Origin: Pirellulaceae bacterium
GTDB taxonomy: Bacteria > Planctomycetota > Planctomycetia > Pirellulales > Pirellulaceae
Assembly: GCA_028280445.1 (NCBI GenBank)
Contig: JANQLU010000143.1
Span: forward strand, 47,193-111,192
Direction: 5' to 3'
DNA: 64,000 bases
Within the stretch, counting starts at the first letter, position 1; the number at the start of each line of letters is the position of its first letter. The translations under genes and the position numbers were made by a program. The notes under the pieces were generated by a model that ran no database searches, had not been told where the DNA came from, and saw nothing but the letters and a program-made list of their open reading frames with translations. This document shows positions 1-8,478 of this stretch, piece by piece.

Positions 1-1526
1 TCGCAACCGCAAGCAGCTCGGCGTTTGCAGCCACAGCTGAACAGGCCGCGAAGGCGAGCCATCATTCCACGAAGACGGCTTCCCATTCCGCAACCGCAAC
101 CAGCGGCAGCACCGCAACCGTTGTCGCAGCAGTTGTTACCAGCAGCTGCACCGTTGTTGCAGCAACGGTTGTTGCAGCCACAGCAGTTAACAGTTACAGG
201 AACTTGCTCGCAAACAACGCGAGGTTTACGGACACATACGGTGTAAGGAACTTTTTCACATACACGACGTCGGCAGCAAACGGTTTTCATTTCTTGAACT
301 TGTTTGCAGACAGTGTAAGGAACTTGACGAGTTTTTTGCTCGCAAACCCAACGGACTTTGCAGCAAGGAACTTGTTTCGTTTTTTGTTCGCAAACCCAAC
401 GTGTAACACAGTAGTTAACTTGTCGTGATTTTTGCTCACAAACCCAGCTGCAAGTTCGGTAGCAAACTTGACGGGTTTTTTGTTCGCAAACCCATTTAAC
501 TTTGCGGCAGCAAACTTGTCGTGATTTTTGCTCACAAACCCAGCGAGTGCAGCAGTAGTTAACTTGTCGTTGACGAGTTTCACATTTGTAAGTTGTCACG
601 CAGTAAGGAACTTGTTCGCAAACTGTTTTGCATCGGTAACGGGTGCAAGTAACTTGTTTGGTTTCGCAAGTTGGAACCCAAACTTTACGGCAGACCGTAC
701 GTGTGCAAGGTTGTGGGCAGCAATCTTGTGCTGGAGCACAGTTGTCATTGCAACCGTCATCGCAACCACCGAAGCAGCCTCGTTTGCATCCACATCCGAA
801 ACGGCTGAACAATCCGCCGCCCATTCCGCGACCAAAGCCCATGCGACTGCCGAAACCGCCAACAGGAACTTCTTCAGTGCGTGTTTCCCAGTGACCGCCA
901 CGAACGGTAACGTTTCGTGTGTAAGTCTCTGGAACGCGAACTGTTCTGCGAACGGTTCGCATGCGTTGTTCTTTAACAGGAACGCGAACGGTGTAATTGA
1001 CCGTTCTCGTTTTTTGTTCACGAACAGGTCGTCGAACCGTGTAGTTGACGGTTTTCATCTCAGTGGTAACCACTGGACGACGAACGGTGTAGCAGACATT
1101 TTTTGTATGTGTTTTGTAAACTGGACGACGAACAGTGTAATTAATTGTTTTTGTTCGTTGTTCACGAACAGGTCGTCGGACCGTGTAATTCACGGTTTTG
1201 TAAGTTGTTTCTCGAACCGGACGTCGAACGGTGTAAGTTTCTGTTCGGCACTGAGTTGTTCGAACCGTACGAGTTACAGGAACTTGTTTTTGTTCTGTAA
1301 CAAAACGGCTGACCGTTCGGTATTTCGTAACTTGCTCAGTATCCCATACAACACGACGTCGCGTTCTCATGACGGTATAACTTCCGCCACAGTCGCTGCC
1401 TTGTGCAGCAGCAGCTCCGCCACAAGCATCGTAGCTGGCACCGCCACAACACCGTGCCCAGCTCGAGCTTGCTGACAACATCGCAGCGACTGCCGCGACG
1501 GTCAAAGCACTTCGAACCAATTTCAT
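1..1526 (-). CDS. YTV-repeat, cysteine-rich cell-wall protein (partial, runs off the left edge)
   Basis: I read an uninterrupted minus-strand frame of 508 codons from ATG at 1526 to base 3, with no stop before the edge, so the C-terminus is missing. GGGAG lies about 8 nt before the ATG. Residues 1-24 form a signal peptide (MKLVRSALTVAAVAAMLSAS). Residues 97-192 hold six tandem 16-residue repeats of the type NYTVRRPVREQRTKTI. Residues 223-275 are Gly/Cys-rich, and 329-408 hold five 16-residue repeats beginning WVCEQK. A further Gly/Cys-rich segment ends at the edge. YTV-motif proteins are known from the planctomycete Rhodopirellula as cell-wall components, and disulfide crosslinking is the expected role of the cysteines. 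The wall role is inferred from this family resemblance. Strong recurrent use of a few codons (GTT, CGT, CAA) would fit high expression. The plus-strand open frames in this region are shadows. Confidence 0.88.
   Translation of the reverse strand, partial: MKLVRSALTVAAVAAMLSASSSWARCCGGASYDACGGAAAAQGSDCGGSYTVMRTRRRVVWDTEQVTKYRTVSRFVTEQKQVPVTRTVRTTQCRTETYTVRRPVRETTYKTVNYTVRRPVREQRTKTINYTVRRPVYKTHTKNVCYTVRRPVVTTEMKTVNYTVRRPVREQKTRTVNYTVRVPVKEQRMRTVRRTVRVPETYTRNVTVRGGHWETRTEEVPVGGFGSRMGFGRGMGGGLFSRFGCGCKRGCFGGCDDGCNDNCAPAQDCCPQPCTRTVCRKVWVPTCETKQVTCTRYRCKTVCEQVPYCVTTYKCETRQRQVNYCCTRWVCEQKSRQVCCRKVKWVCEQKTRQVCYRTCSWVCEQKSRQVNYCVTRWVCEQKTKQVPCCKVRWVCEQKTRQVPYTVCKQVQEMKTVCCRRRVCEKVPYTVCVRKPRVVCEQVPVTVNCCGCNNRCCNNGAAAGNNCCDNGCGAAAGCGCGMGSRLRGMMARLRGLFSCGCKRRAACGC
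303..542 (-). repeat. Five tandem 48-bp units coding 16-residue WVCEQK repeats
   Basis: Residues 329-408 of the wall protein. Units read WVCEQK(S/T)(R/K)QV plus six residues, again in exact 16-residue register, with one to three Cys per unit. Set in phase with the first array, NYCVTRWVCEQKTKQV lines up with NYTVRRPVREQKTRTV. Confidence 0.9.
951..1238 (-). repeat. Six tandem 48-bp units coding 16-residue YTV repeats
   Basis: Residues 97-192 of the wall protein. Each unit has the form (N/T/C)-Y-T-V-R-(R/V)-P-V followed by eight variable, mostly basic or Thr residues, in exact 16-residue register. Only one cysteine occurs in this array. Confidence 0.9.
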
Positions 1527-2062
1527 TTCAATTCTCCCAATAAATGTTCTGACGTTTCTTAACCTTGGAGGCGACACTTGGTCTGGCGAACGTTTCGCCA
1601 TGCCATGGTCAATACTGATTTTGTTTGCTTGAGTCATGACTTTCTGGTTGCCACTGACATCCAAAGCATCATCATTTGAAAAACATGTCCTACGTCTGCA
1701 GACATGCTTGCAAAATTCCTCCGGCATTCGTGTGAATCGACTGATCACGTAGTCTTGATGAACTGGAGAAAATGATCCGCCTGAAATTCTTCGAAAAGGT
1801 GGTCGAAGTTTTCCGGCTGTATCGATTGCTCCAATTTCGGGCCGATTCTCGACTGGTGAAACTTAGATTCCGGCCTATTCAGAGCAATGCAAACAGCTTT
1901 AAAACACTGCAAGTTCTGGGGATAACGTTCGGTTTAGTCGGTCAATAACGGATGGAACGATCAAGCCTGCTGGCGAAACCCACTCGTTGTATCGAATTCC
2001 TTTTTTGATGCCGCATTAACCAATTTGTTCGCTCGTACTATCATGACATCGTTGGTATTCCA
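1527..2062. other. Intergenic region between divergent wall-protein gene and rex
   Basis: This must contain both divergent promoters. I could not assign convincing -35/-10 boxes. A 58-codon plus-strand ORF (1772-1948, ATG preceded by GGAGA) is present but shows no signal peptide or recognisable family, so it is not called as a gene. No palindrome matching the Rex operator pattern was found. Confidence 0.5.
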
Positions 2063-2779
2063 ATGCCGGTTTGCCCTAGGTTGGTTGCATTGAATCGTAA
2101 AGAAGACAGTACGATCCCCAAGGCCGTTGTCACACGGCTCAGTTTGTACCTGCGCGAGTTGCAACAATATATGCGAACCGGCTCCGAAACGATCAGCTCC
2201 AGCCGCTTGGGCCGCATGCTGGGAATTACCGGTGCCCAGGTGAGAAAGGATTTCGCATATTTCGGCCAGTTTGGATATCCCGGGATCGGGTACCGTTGCG
2301 AACAGCTGGTCAATGAAATTCGACAGATTCTCGGAACCAATCGAATCTGGCCAGTGGCGCTGGTCGGCTGCGGTAACATGGGCCGGGCGTTGTTGGGGTA
2401 TCGTGGTTTTCATAAGCAGGGCTTCGAAGTGCTCGCGGCGTTTGACCAAGACCCCAATCTGAACGGCAAAAAAATCGGTGAAATCGTCATCGAACCGTTG
2501 GAAAAAATGGGCGAAACGCTCAACGAAAAAAATATCCAACTGGCCATTTTGGCCGTTCCCGTCGAAGCGGCTCAGGAAGTGGCCGAGATGTTGGTGGAGC
2601 TGGGAGTCATCGGAATTCTAAATTTCGCCCCAATCACTTTGAATTTGCCGAACCGCATTGCCACGGTAGGTGTCGATCTGGCAATGGAACTGGAGCAATT
2701 GTCATTTGAGGTTGCTCGTCAAGCCGATCTTCCCAAATCGTCCAAACGAAAATCGGGTCGAAGTTCGTCTGCCGAATGA
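2063..2779 (+). CDS. rex: Redox-sensing transcriptional repressor Rex
   Basis: Rex senses the NADH/NAD+ ratio and represses fermentative or respiratory genes. The N-terminal winged-helix domain starts at IPKAVVTRLSLYLREL and contains SSSRLGRMLGI and QVRKDFAYFGQFG, the typical Rex DNA-recognition segment. The Rossmann NADH-binding domain follows with ALVGCGNMGRALLGY. The C-terminal part has AILAVPVEAAQEVAEMLVELGV and ends ATVGVDLAMELEQLSF, as in other Rex proteins. At 238 residues it is slightly longer than usual. About 17 residues precede the conserved start and no good ribosome binding site is seen, so the true start may be a little downstream of 2063. The last 20 residues are a basic/Ser tail. 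The gene stands alone, 55 nt before a tRNA. Confidence 0.93.
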   Translation: MPVCPRLVALNRKEDSTIPKAVVTRLSLYLRELQQYMRTGSETISSSRLGRMLGITGAQVRKDFAYFGQFGYPGIGYRCEQLVNEIRQILGTNRIWPVALVGCGNMGRALLGYRGFHKQGFEVLAAFDQDPNLNGKKIGEIVIEPLEKMGETLNEKNIQLAILAVPVEAAQEVAEMLVELGVIGILNFAPITLNLPNRIATVGVDLAMELEQLSFEVARQADLPKSSKRKSGRSSSAE

Positions 2780-2834
2780 TTTTCATTCCGAGGTTGATGA
2801 AATTTTGTGGAGATAGTAAAAATATAAGAGTTGT

Positions 2835-2906
2835 TACCCCGTGGTGTAATTGGCAACACAGGTGGTTTTGGTCCACCCATTCTAGGTTCGAGTCCTAGCG
2901 GGGTAA
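2835..2906 (+). tRNA. tRNA-Gln (anticodon TTG)
   Basis: The cloverleaf is complete. The acceptor TACCCCG pairs with CGGGGTA. The D-arm is GTG/CAC, the anticodon stem GGTGG/CCACC has loop TTTTGGT (anticodon TTG), and the T-arm is CTAGG-TTCGAGT-CCTAG. The discriminator base is A and CCA is not encoded. Confidence 0.95.
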
Positions 2907-3254
2907 TTTTATCGGAACTGAACTGCATTCTGCAGTTCCGCGACGCTCGAAACATATGGGTTGATGGCTGTTTTTTGCCATGAGCCCTTTTTTGTTGATA
3001 GTCCGAATTCTTTAGTCGGGATCTTCTTAACCTGATCCGCAGTGCATTAAATTTCGAGCGGGTGGCTCTGCTGCTACACAAAGGCGCAAAATCAGGTCAT
3101 TGTTTGAGTCCGAACTTGACACAACCGTTTGGTGAAGTTGTAATCTGCCTAGCTCATTGAGCATCCCCTCAACTCACCCTTCACTACATCGTTCGAACCA
3201 ATTCAATGTCGAACGAGCCCCACCGTTTAATTCTTTTCTAAAGGACTAGTGTTC
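2907..3254. other. Intergenic region after tRNA-Gln
   Basis: A hairpin at 2913-2940 (CGGAACTG / CAGTTCCG, 12-nt loop) may end the tRNA transcript but lacks a U-run. A short inverted repeat (GTTCGAAC near 3190 and GTCGAAC near 3208) precedes the next gene. Nothing else was recognised. Confidence 0.5.
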
Positions 3255-4133
3255 ATGAAAAAGTTCTTAATGACCTGCGTGCTATTTCTATCCAGCACTT
3301 TTTGCTATGCAGATGACCTCGGTGTTCCTGTAAATCCACGTGGCAAACGACCAAAAAATGATGTCGCATACAAGGTGATGCCGCAGCATTTATACGTTGG
3401 CACAATCCAATTGTCTCCCGGTTATTGGGGAGGGCTCATCACGACAAACTACGACATTTTGCCATATTGGCACGATCTGGAGAAAGCTGGAGGCGCTAAA
3501 ATTGATCTTAAAAAAAACCTTCTCTTCGACGTTAAATACGATGATGCTACTTCACTATACGTACTGCGGGAGCTCATTAATCGGGATGTTGTTAAGAAAA
3601 TTCCAGCAGTGGCGGGACACGTCGATCAAAGAATTTATTCCGGAAAAAATAATGTCAGTTTGATAAGTACTGGTCATCAACCACCTAGTCGTGATCTCTC
3701 TGCTGATGATTCTGTTTTGGAACATGATTTTACGACCAAGTACACCATGGCACCGGGAATTCGTCTCCATTCACATCACATGCTAAAACACAACATTGTG
3801 ATTGTTGGTCAACGGCCAGAGGAACGTGTTACCAACAGGATATGTGTCGAGTTCGAAACATGGGTGCCCGAGTTGTCGGCCGAACATGCTGAAAAATGGG
3901 GCAAGGATACTGCAACAGGGTTTGTCGTCAATAAAATAACGAATGCTGGTGAGGTACAGTTATTCATTCAAAGTGTTGGATCATTTCGGCGAGGAATATT
4001 TTCATTCGACGATACGGCCAATCTCACCACCGAAGGCATGCCGATCCAATATCGCATCAAACCGGTCGTACACGATGGGGCTGGTTGGGTTGACGATAAA
4101 ACCCGTTCACAAGTTGTTATCACATTAAAATGA
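3255..4133 (+). CDS. Exported protein of unknown function
   Basis: I do not recognise a family. ATG at 3255 is preferred over the in-frame GTG at 3249 because AAGGA sits 9 nt before it. The N-terminus (MKKFLMTCVLFLSSTFCYA) is a clear signal peptide, so the mature protein begins near ADDLG and is probably periplasmic or surface-located. The mature part is soluble, with mixed beta-type sequence, several His residues (for example LHSHHMLKHN) and no TM helix. Its stop overlaps the region of the next gene's ribosome binding site, so the two are co-transcribed and likely translationally coupled. Confidence 0.85.
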   Translation: MKKFLMTCVLFLSSTFCYADDLGVPVNPRGKRPKNDVAYKVMPQHLYVGTIQLSPGYWGGLITTNYDILPYWHDLEKAGGAKIDLKKNLLFDVKYDDATSLYVLRELINRDVVKKIPAVAGHVDQRIYSGKNNVSLISTGHQPPSRDLSADDSVLEHDFTTKYTMAPGIRLHSHHMLKHNIVIVGQRPEERVTNRICVEFETWVPELSAEHAEKWGKDTATGFVVNKITNAGEVQLFIQSVGSFRRGIFSFDDTANLTTEGMPIQYRIKPVVHDGAGWVDDKTRSQVVITLK

Positions 4134-4141
4134 GGACGAAC

Positions 4142-4837
4142 ATGAAGCATTATATTTCACAATATTTCTGTGCTTTACTGGCAGGTGTCGTCCTTTGCTC
4201 GATAGTTGCCGCCCAAGAAAAAAGTAAGAGCACGCCGCTTGATCAGTTGATGGCCGGAAGTCGCGGTTTTCATATTTATCTTTCGAACAAGTATGTGCAT
4301 GACGATCTGGAATTGACGGAGAAGCAACAGCGGAAAATCCGACACATCAATGACAAGTACAACAAAGAGTTTCTCGCTGTGAAGCAGCCGACCCACCTGG
4401 AAGCTGGCGTCAAGATACTGCCCAATGGGAAAATGATCAATGTAAACTATCAGGAAACGCCCCAATACAAAGCGTACTTGGCGAAACAAAAAAGCATTCG
4501 TACTCAGCAGAAGGATGCCATTTTTAAACTGTTGCTACCGCATCAGAAACGACGTTTGATGCAAATTGTGGTGCAGAAACGTCTGCACGGAAACAATTCG
4601 CCGTTTGGCGCGTATATCAACCGACGATTCCCTGCTCTCGTTGGCGGGCTAACAGCGAACCAGAAAGCTGCTTTGGAAAAGGCAGTTGACGAGTACGCCA
4701 AGGAATACAATTCGGACATTGCTGAGCTAAAAAAGAAGTATGATGCGAAGATGCGAAGCTTACTGCCGAAAGAAAAACGCGACAAAATCGAAGAATTGAT
4801 GGGTGAACCTTTTCTTTGGCTGCACACGATTCGCTGA
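4142..4837 (+). CDS. Exported helical protein with LTxxQ/LLPHQ motifs
   Basis: ATG at 4142 follows GAGG by 6 nt. The in-frame ATG at 4130 overlaps the upstream stop as ATGA and is less well placed. A signal peptide (MKHYISQYFCALLAGVVLCS) ends near IVAAQ. The mature protein is highly helical and charged, with ELTEKQQRKI, a central LLPHQKRRL and a second GLTANQKAALEKAVDEY near the C-terminus. This LT..Q / vLtpeQ layout is common in small exported planctomycete proteins and distantly recalls Spy/CpxP-like chaperones; that link is an inference. It resembles the minus-strand gene at 7635-8435, which has the same motifs in the same order. Confidence 0.85.
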   Translation: MKHYISQYFCALLAGVVLCSIVAAQEKSKSTPLDQLMAGSRGFHIYLSNKYVHDDLELTEKQQRKIRHINDKYNKEFLAVKQPTHLEAGVKILPNGKMINVNYQETPQYKAYLAKQKSIRTQQKDAIFKLLLPHQKRRLMQIVVQKRLHGNNSPFGAYINRRFPALVGGLTANQKAALEKAVDEYAKEYNSDIAELKKKYDAKMRSLLPKEKRDKIEELMGEPFLWLHTIR

Positions 4838-4915
4838 CGGTCATCGTTTGAATTCCTGACTCTCAATGGATTCAATGAATGCTAACCGATCGGCAAAACG
4901 TTGGTAATTTCGCGT

Positions 4916-4954
4916 AAAAAGGGCTTTTCTGGTAAATAAGGAAAGCCTTTTTTT
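4916..4954 (+). terminator. Rho-independent terminator after the 3255-4837 operon
   Basis: GGCTTTTC pairs with GAAAGCC around an 11-nt loop, preceded by a run of A and followed by eight T. Confidence 0.8.
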
Positions 4955-4958
4955 CATT

Positions 4959-5027
4959 GTGAGCGGCAAGACGCAAGCCGCCGGTTCGAAGCTCCAACAA
5001 ACTGGCGGCTTGCACCTTGCCGCTCAC
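4959..5027. repeat. Palindromic element, family A (copy 1)
   Basis: The left arm begins GTGAGCGGCAAGACGCAAG and the right arm ends CACCTTGCCGCTCAC, giving a stem of about 27 bp with a 15-nt loop. Compared with the perfect copy at 41925-41994, one T:A pair is changed in both arms to A:T, and two other positions are mismatched. It lies directly behind a terminator. Confidence 0.85.
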
Positions 5028-5312
5028 TGGATCAGCCCCTCCGCCAACCGTGCTAAGCCCCTCTAGGCACTTTCCCTGAGGTTTCCCTAACAGGAAAGAG
5101 TCAAAAATTTGTATTTTTCCGCCTGAAAGCTACAATTAGGCGCGGAAGCGAGAAATCATACGATTCTTCGCGATATTCCCCACCTTATAGCGTAGCCTGC
5201 ACGTACATTGTCGCACGTGAAAAATTTTTTTTCATTTTGTGAAAGACTGGGACGTCAAACGTCATTTCAAAACAAGGCTGTTCTGAAAAACCTTGTCCAG
5301 GGGACTTAAAAT

Positions 5313-6371
5313 ATGAATCTGAAAAATCTCGTCGTGGCTGCTTTGTTGATCTCACCCGTATTGATGGCTGACGTGACATCCGCCCAATATTATCAACAAC
5401 AAACTTGGAGCCAGGGCCAAATCGTTTCTCGTCCGCATTGGTCGAGCAAAATGTTCAAAAAGAAGCTGCATGACTACGGTACGGTCGCACGTGCCTCCAA
5501 GCAGGTCGCTATTTTTGAATTTGTAAATCCCACTAAACAAACCATGACTTTGGGCGGCGTGCGAGCCAGCTGTGGCTGTGCCGAACCAAAAATCTTGAAC
5601 CGCACCGTGAAACCGGGTGAAAAAGGTAAGATTCAGGTCAATTTCAATACGATTCGATTCGTTGGCGAGCGTAAAGCGACGATTACTGTATCTATCAATC
5701 AACCGTCGTGGACCGAAGTTCAGTTGACCATCAAAGGCACGATTCGCCAGGATATCGTGGTCAATCCCGGCAAAGTCGATTTCATGACGATCAACTCGGG
5801 CAAAGAAATGTCGAAAGAGTTTGATATTTTGTACGCGGGTAGCGAGCTTTGGAAAATCAAAAGCTTCTCCAGCAGCAATCCTAATTTGAAAGTGGAGTTG
5901 AAAGAAACTCAACGCAGCAACGGACGCGTCAATTACCGAGCCAAAGTGACGTTGGCCGACAAACAATCCGCGGGCTATCTCACCGACCAGATTGTTTTCG
6001 AAACCAATGATAATCGGTTGCAAAAATTCCCTGTATCGGTTTCCGGTTATGTGAAACCAACCGTCGAGGCTCCTGAAATCCTGAGCATTGGCGAAGTCAA
6101 ACAGGGCGACAAGATTACGAAAAAGATCTTTGTAAAATCAGTCAATGAATTCAAAATCCTGACCGCAACTTGCAAAGACAAACGTGTGGATATCAAGTAT
6201 GGTGACAAATCACGAAAACTGCATATTCTGAGTTTCACTTTTGACGCCAATAGCAGCGACAATTTTGATGACGACGTTGTGATTCAAACCAGTTTGGCAC
6301 CTGCGAAAATCAAGCTGATGGGTAAAGTCAATACGCCACTCAAAAAGAACACTGTGGTCAACCAGAAATAA
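5313..6371 (+). CDS. Exported DUF1573 protein
   Basis: A signal peptide (MNLKNLVVAALLISPVLMA) is followed by an Ig-like DUF1573 domain at about residues 45-140. This shows the family hallmark: a dGtV start (HDYGTVARASKQVAIFEF), the N-P-T-K strand, and ASCGCAEP with Cys87 and Cys89. PGEKGKIQVNFNT then precedes the next strand. Two further Ig-like segments fill residues 150-350 and end GKVNTPLKK. DUF1573 proteins are exported and common in Planctomycetes and Bacteroidetes, but their molecular role is not established. AGGGGA lies before the ATG. The gene is monocistronic, with its own terminator downstream. Confidence 0.9.
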   Translation: MNLKNLVVAALLISPVLMADVTSAQYYQQQTWSQGQIVSRPHWSSKMFKKKLHDYGTVARASKQVAIFEFVNPTKQTMTLGGVRASCGCAEPKILNRTVKPGEKGKIQVNFNTIRFVGERKATITVSINQPSWTEVQLTIKGTIRQDIVVNPGKVDFMTINSGKEMSKEFDILYAGSELWKIKSFSSSNPNLKVELKETQRSNGRVNYRAKVTLADKQSAGYLTDQIVFETNDNRLQKFPVSVSGYVKPTVEAPEILSIGEVKQGDKITKKIFVKSVNEFKILTATCKDKRVDIKYGDKSRKLHILSFTFDANSSDNFDDDVVIQTSLAPAKIKLMGKVNTPLKKNTVVNQK

Positions 6372-6392
6372 CGAATCCCAAAAATTCAGCGA

Positions 6393-6422
6393 AACGGGTG
6401 TCACTATGACGCCCGTTTTTTG
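6393..6422 (+). terminator. Rho-independent terminator after the DUF1573 gene
   Basis: AACGGGTGTCA pairs with TGACGCCCGTT around a 3-nt loop, followed by T6. Confidence 0.85.
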
Positions 6423-6516
6423 TTTCAGGACACTTGTTTGTCGGTTTTGTAATTCAATTTGGTCGACCAACGACTAGAATAAACGAAAGCGAATGCCGTT
6501 AAACCGATGGTCGTCC

Positions 6517-7551
6517 ATGAACATTGAATTTACTTGTACGAACATTCTTCAATTTGACGCTGAAAATCAGCGGTACGTACAATGCGGTGCGGAGTTGTCA
6601 GCGCCGCACGAAGAGTCTGGGAACCGGATGAAATGCCACGCTTGTGGCGAATGGATCGAGGTTCCCGTGGCATCGACTCGAACTTCGTCCAATCCAAAGA
6701 TGAAACAGGCTGGTGAAGAAGGATCGGCTATTACTCCAACGGCCGAGGTCGCTGTTGTCGAAAACCAGCAATCTGTAGCCGATCTCGACGAGTTTTCACA
6801 GCTGGAATCCGAATTCGCTGAATCAGCAACCATGGCTACCGGAACCTCGGCGAACCTGCAATTCGATGCTTTTAATTTGACCGTGCGGTGCCCCAAGTGC
6901 TCCAAATTGCTTAACAAACAAGGGGCCTGTACCAATTGCAAATACGGGCATGAAAAACAACGAATGCCAAAAGAAGTCCCCGTAAAACACATGGAGGTCA
7001 AAACCGCCGGTTTTTCTTTGTGGGTCGAGAAACGGTTGAGTGGCGGTGTCACGATCAAAAAAATGGTCATCGCGTTGTATGTGTTTTCATGCGTGATGGC
7101 ATTTGTCGGATTGCTGATGGCATTTGGATTGGGCGGAACTTGGGCCATCCTCTGGGTTTTCGCGATGGCGCCGTTTGCGTTTGTCATGATCTACACAACG
7201 CTGATTTGGATCCGTTGTGCGACCACGTCAAACAACAAATTACAGTGGTGGCAAGATCTGTTGTGGAATCTGTTACTGCAATTTTGCCGCTCGAACAATT
7301 GGGGACGTCAACCGGACCTGGTTGCCAAAGATTTAGATGCGAATACGTTTGATCACCAAATCGCTGTGTTGCCACGACTTGGCAAATTGCAAGTGTTGGA
7401 TCTCGAAGGTACACAGCTCAGCGACGACGGGCTAAAACGATTGTACGAATACTCTAACATCCAATGCCTGGTGGTCCGAAATACCAAAGTGACACTCGAA
7501 GGCGTGCTGCGATACCAACAACAATTCCGACACGTTTGGGTTTGGTATTGA
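6517..7551 (+). CDS. Membrane protein with N-terminal zinc ribbons and C-terminal LRR-like tail
   Basis: I chose ATG 6517 (MNIEFTCTNILQF) over 6493 because it places the first Cys motif at the usual N-terminal position. Residues up to about 50 hold a degenerate zinc-ribbon/FHA-type Cys cluster (C..C.aeL, KCHACGEWIEV). A second CPKC...CTNC cluster lies near residues 125-145. Two hydrophobic helices follow (around MVIALYVFSCVMAFVGLLMA and TWAILWVFAMAPFAFVMIYT). The C-terminal 70 residues resemble leucine-rich repeats (KLQVLDLEGTQLSDDGLKRL). The combination suggests a membrane-anchored cytosolic sensor or scaffold. That is inference, and no enzyme motif is visible. Confidence 0.8.
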   Translation: MNIEFTCTNILQFDAENQRYVQCGAELSAPHEESGNRMKCHACGEWIEVPVASTRTSSNPKMKQAGEEGSAITPTAEVAVVENQQSVADLDEFSQLESEFAESATMATGTSANLQFDAFNLTVRCPKCSKLLNKQGACTNCKYGHEKQRMPKEVPVKHMEVKTAGFSLWVEKRLSGGVTIKKMVIALYVFSCVMAFVGLLMAFGLGGTWAILWVFAMAPFAFVMIYTTLIWIRCATTSNNKLQWWQDLLWNLLLQFCRSNNWGRQPDLVAKDLDANTFDHQIAVLPRLGKLQVLDLEGTQLSDDGLKRLYEYSNIQCLVVRNTKVTLEGVLRYQQQFRHVWVWY

Positions 7552-7634
7552 GGTGGTGTTAATCGACAGCGAATGTGAGCGGATTGCAGTCGATTGCCGA
7601 GGTACTTTCTTTGATTGCAAAAACAATGGCACCG

Positions 7635-8435
7635 CTACCGATTGTTCTTGCCTTCTTTTTTGAGTCGCCCGTTGTGTCTCAGGATTAATTTCGCAAAATT
7701 TGATAGCTTTTCGGGGGCATCCAGAAATCGATCTTTAGGAATGAGAATATTTGTCTCAACCAATGTATCGAGGTGTTTTTTCGCGGCGGCACGTTTTTTC
7801 TCCGGTACCGCATCGATCAACTTTTTAATGGCTTCTTTCCTCGCTTGTCGAATTTTGTCTTCATACTGAGAGCGAATCTCTGCAATGTCTTTGCAGAGTG
7901 CCTCGCGCTGCTCAATGGTGAGACCTAATTGACTGCCAAGTGTCCCTTCGACGAGCGATGATGCAGGGCCTTCGTTTACCATTAGTCGGTAACGATCGTA
8001 GCTCTTTGCCGATTTGATTTGATGAGGCAGCAGTACCTCATGTTCGATAAATTGCTCCTGTTTGTTACCGTATCTCTTCATTATTTGTTGAATTTGAGAC
8101 GGGTCATTAGTCCTGCTGATTTCTTGTTTTGCCGCTTTCACGAAGTCCCGATTGGCACGTTCAATTTTCTTGCGTTGACCTTCAGTTACCTCAATGTATT
8201 TGCAAAACAAGGGTAGGCGTAAACTGCCTGCCAGTGGTCCTTCAAGCTCTTTGAGATGGTTACCAATCTGAATTGATTCGTATTCAATATTGGCAGAATC
8301 ATTCGAATTCTTGTTCCATTGTTTAAACCGCTCTGTTGCACTTTCAAAGAAATCTAATTCCTGTGCGATTCCGTTGTAGCAATTTGAAAAGACAATAATG
8401 ACGAAGCCGAGAAAAAATGTATTGTGTTGATTCAT
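7635..8435 (-). CDS. Exported helical protein with LLPHQ motif, paralogue-like to 4142-4837
   Basis: The N-terminus (MNQHNTFFLGFVIIVFSNCY) is a signal peptide with likely cleavage after GIAQ. The rest is charged and helical: EVTEGQRKKIERANRDF, then VLLPHQIKSAKSYDRYRLM, then LGLTIEQREALCKDIAEIRSQY, and a Lys/Ala-rich helix (PEKKRAAAKKHLDTLVE). These motifs match those of the 4142-4837 product in order and spacing. It is the second gene of a minus-strand pair, 43 nt after an exported protein gene, which is the same arrangement as at 3255-4837. Function is unknown. Confidence 0.85.
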   Translation of the reverse strand: MNQHNTFFLGFVIIVFSNCYNGIAQELDFFESATERFKQWNKNSNDSANIEYESIQIGNHLKELEGPLAGSLRLPLFCKYIEVTEGQRKKIERANRDFVKAAKQEISRTNDPSQIQQIMKRYGNKQEQFIEHEVLLPHQIKSAKSYDRYRLMVNEGPASSLVEGTLGSQLGLTIEQREALCKDIAEIRSQYEDKIRQARKEAIKKLIDAVPEKKRAAAKKHLDTLVETNILIPKDRFLDAPEKLSNFAKLILRHNGRLKKEGKNNR

Positions 8436-8478
8436 CTTGTTAACCCATTGTTTATTGAACCGCTCTTGAATTTAGAAC

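Noticed and set aside
25..1475. Several long plus-strand open frames and some minus-strand frames in 1-1475
   Set aside because: They are shadows of the repeat-coding minus-strand YTV gene. The repeat structure and a signal peptide exist only in the frame starting at 1526.
1772..1948. 58-codon plus-strand ORF between the wall protein and rex
   Set aside because: No signal peptide, family motif or support apart from a GGAGA near the ATG; an ORF of this length can occur by chance.
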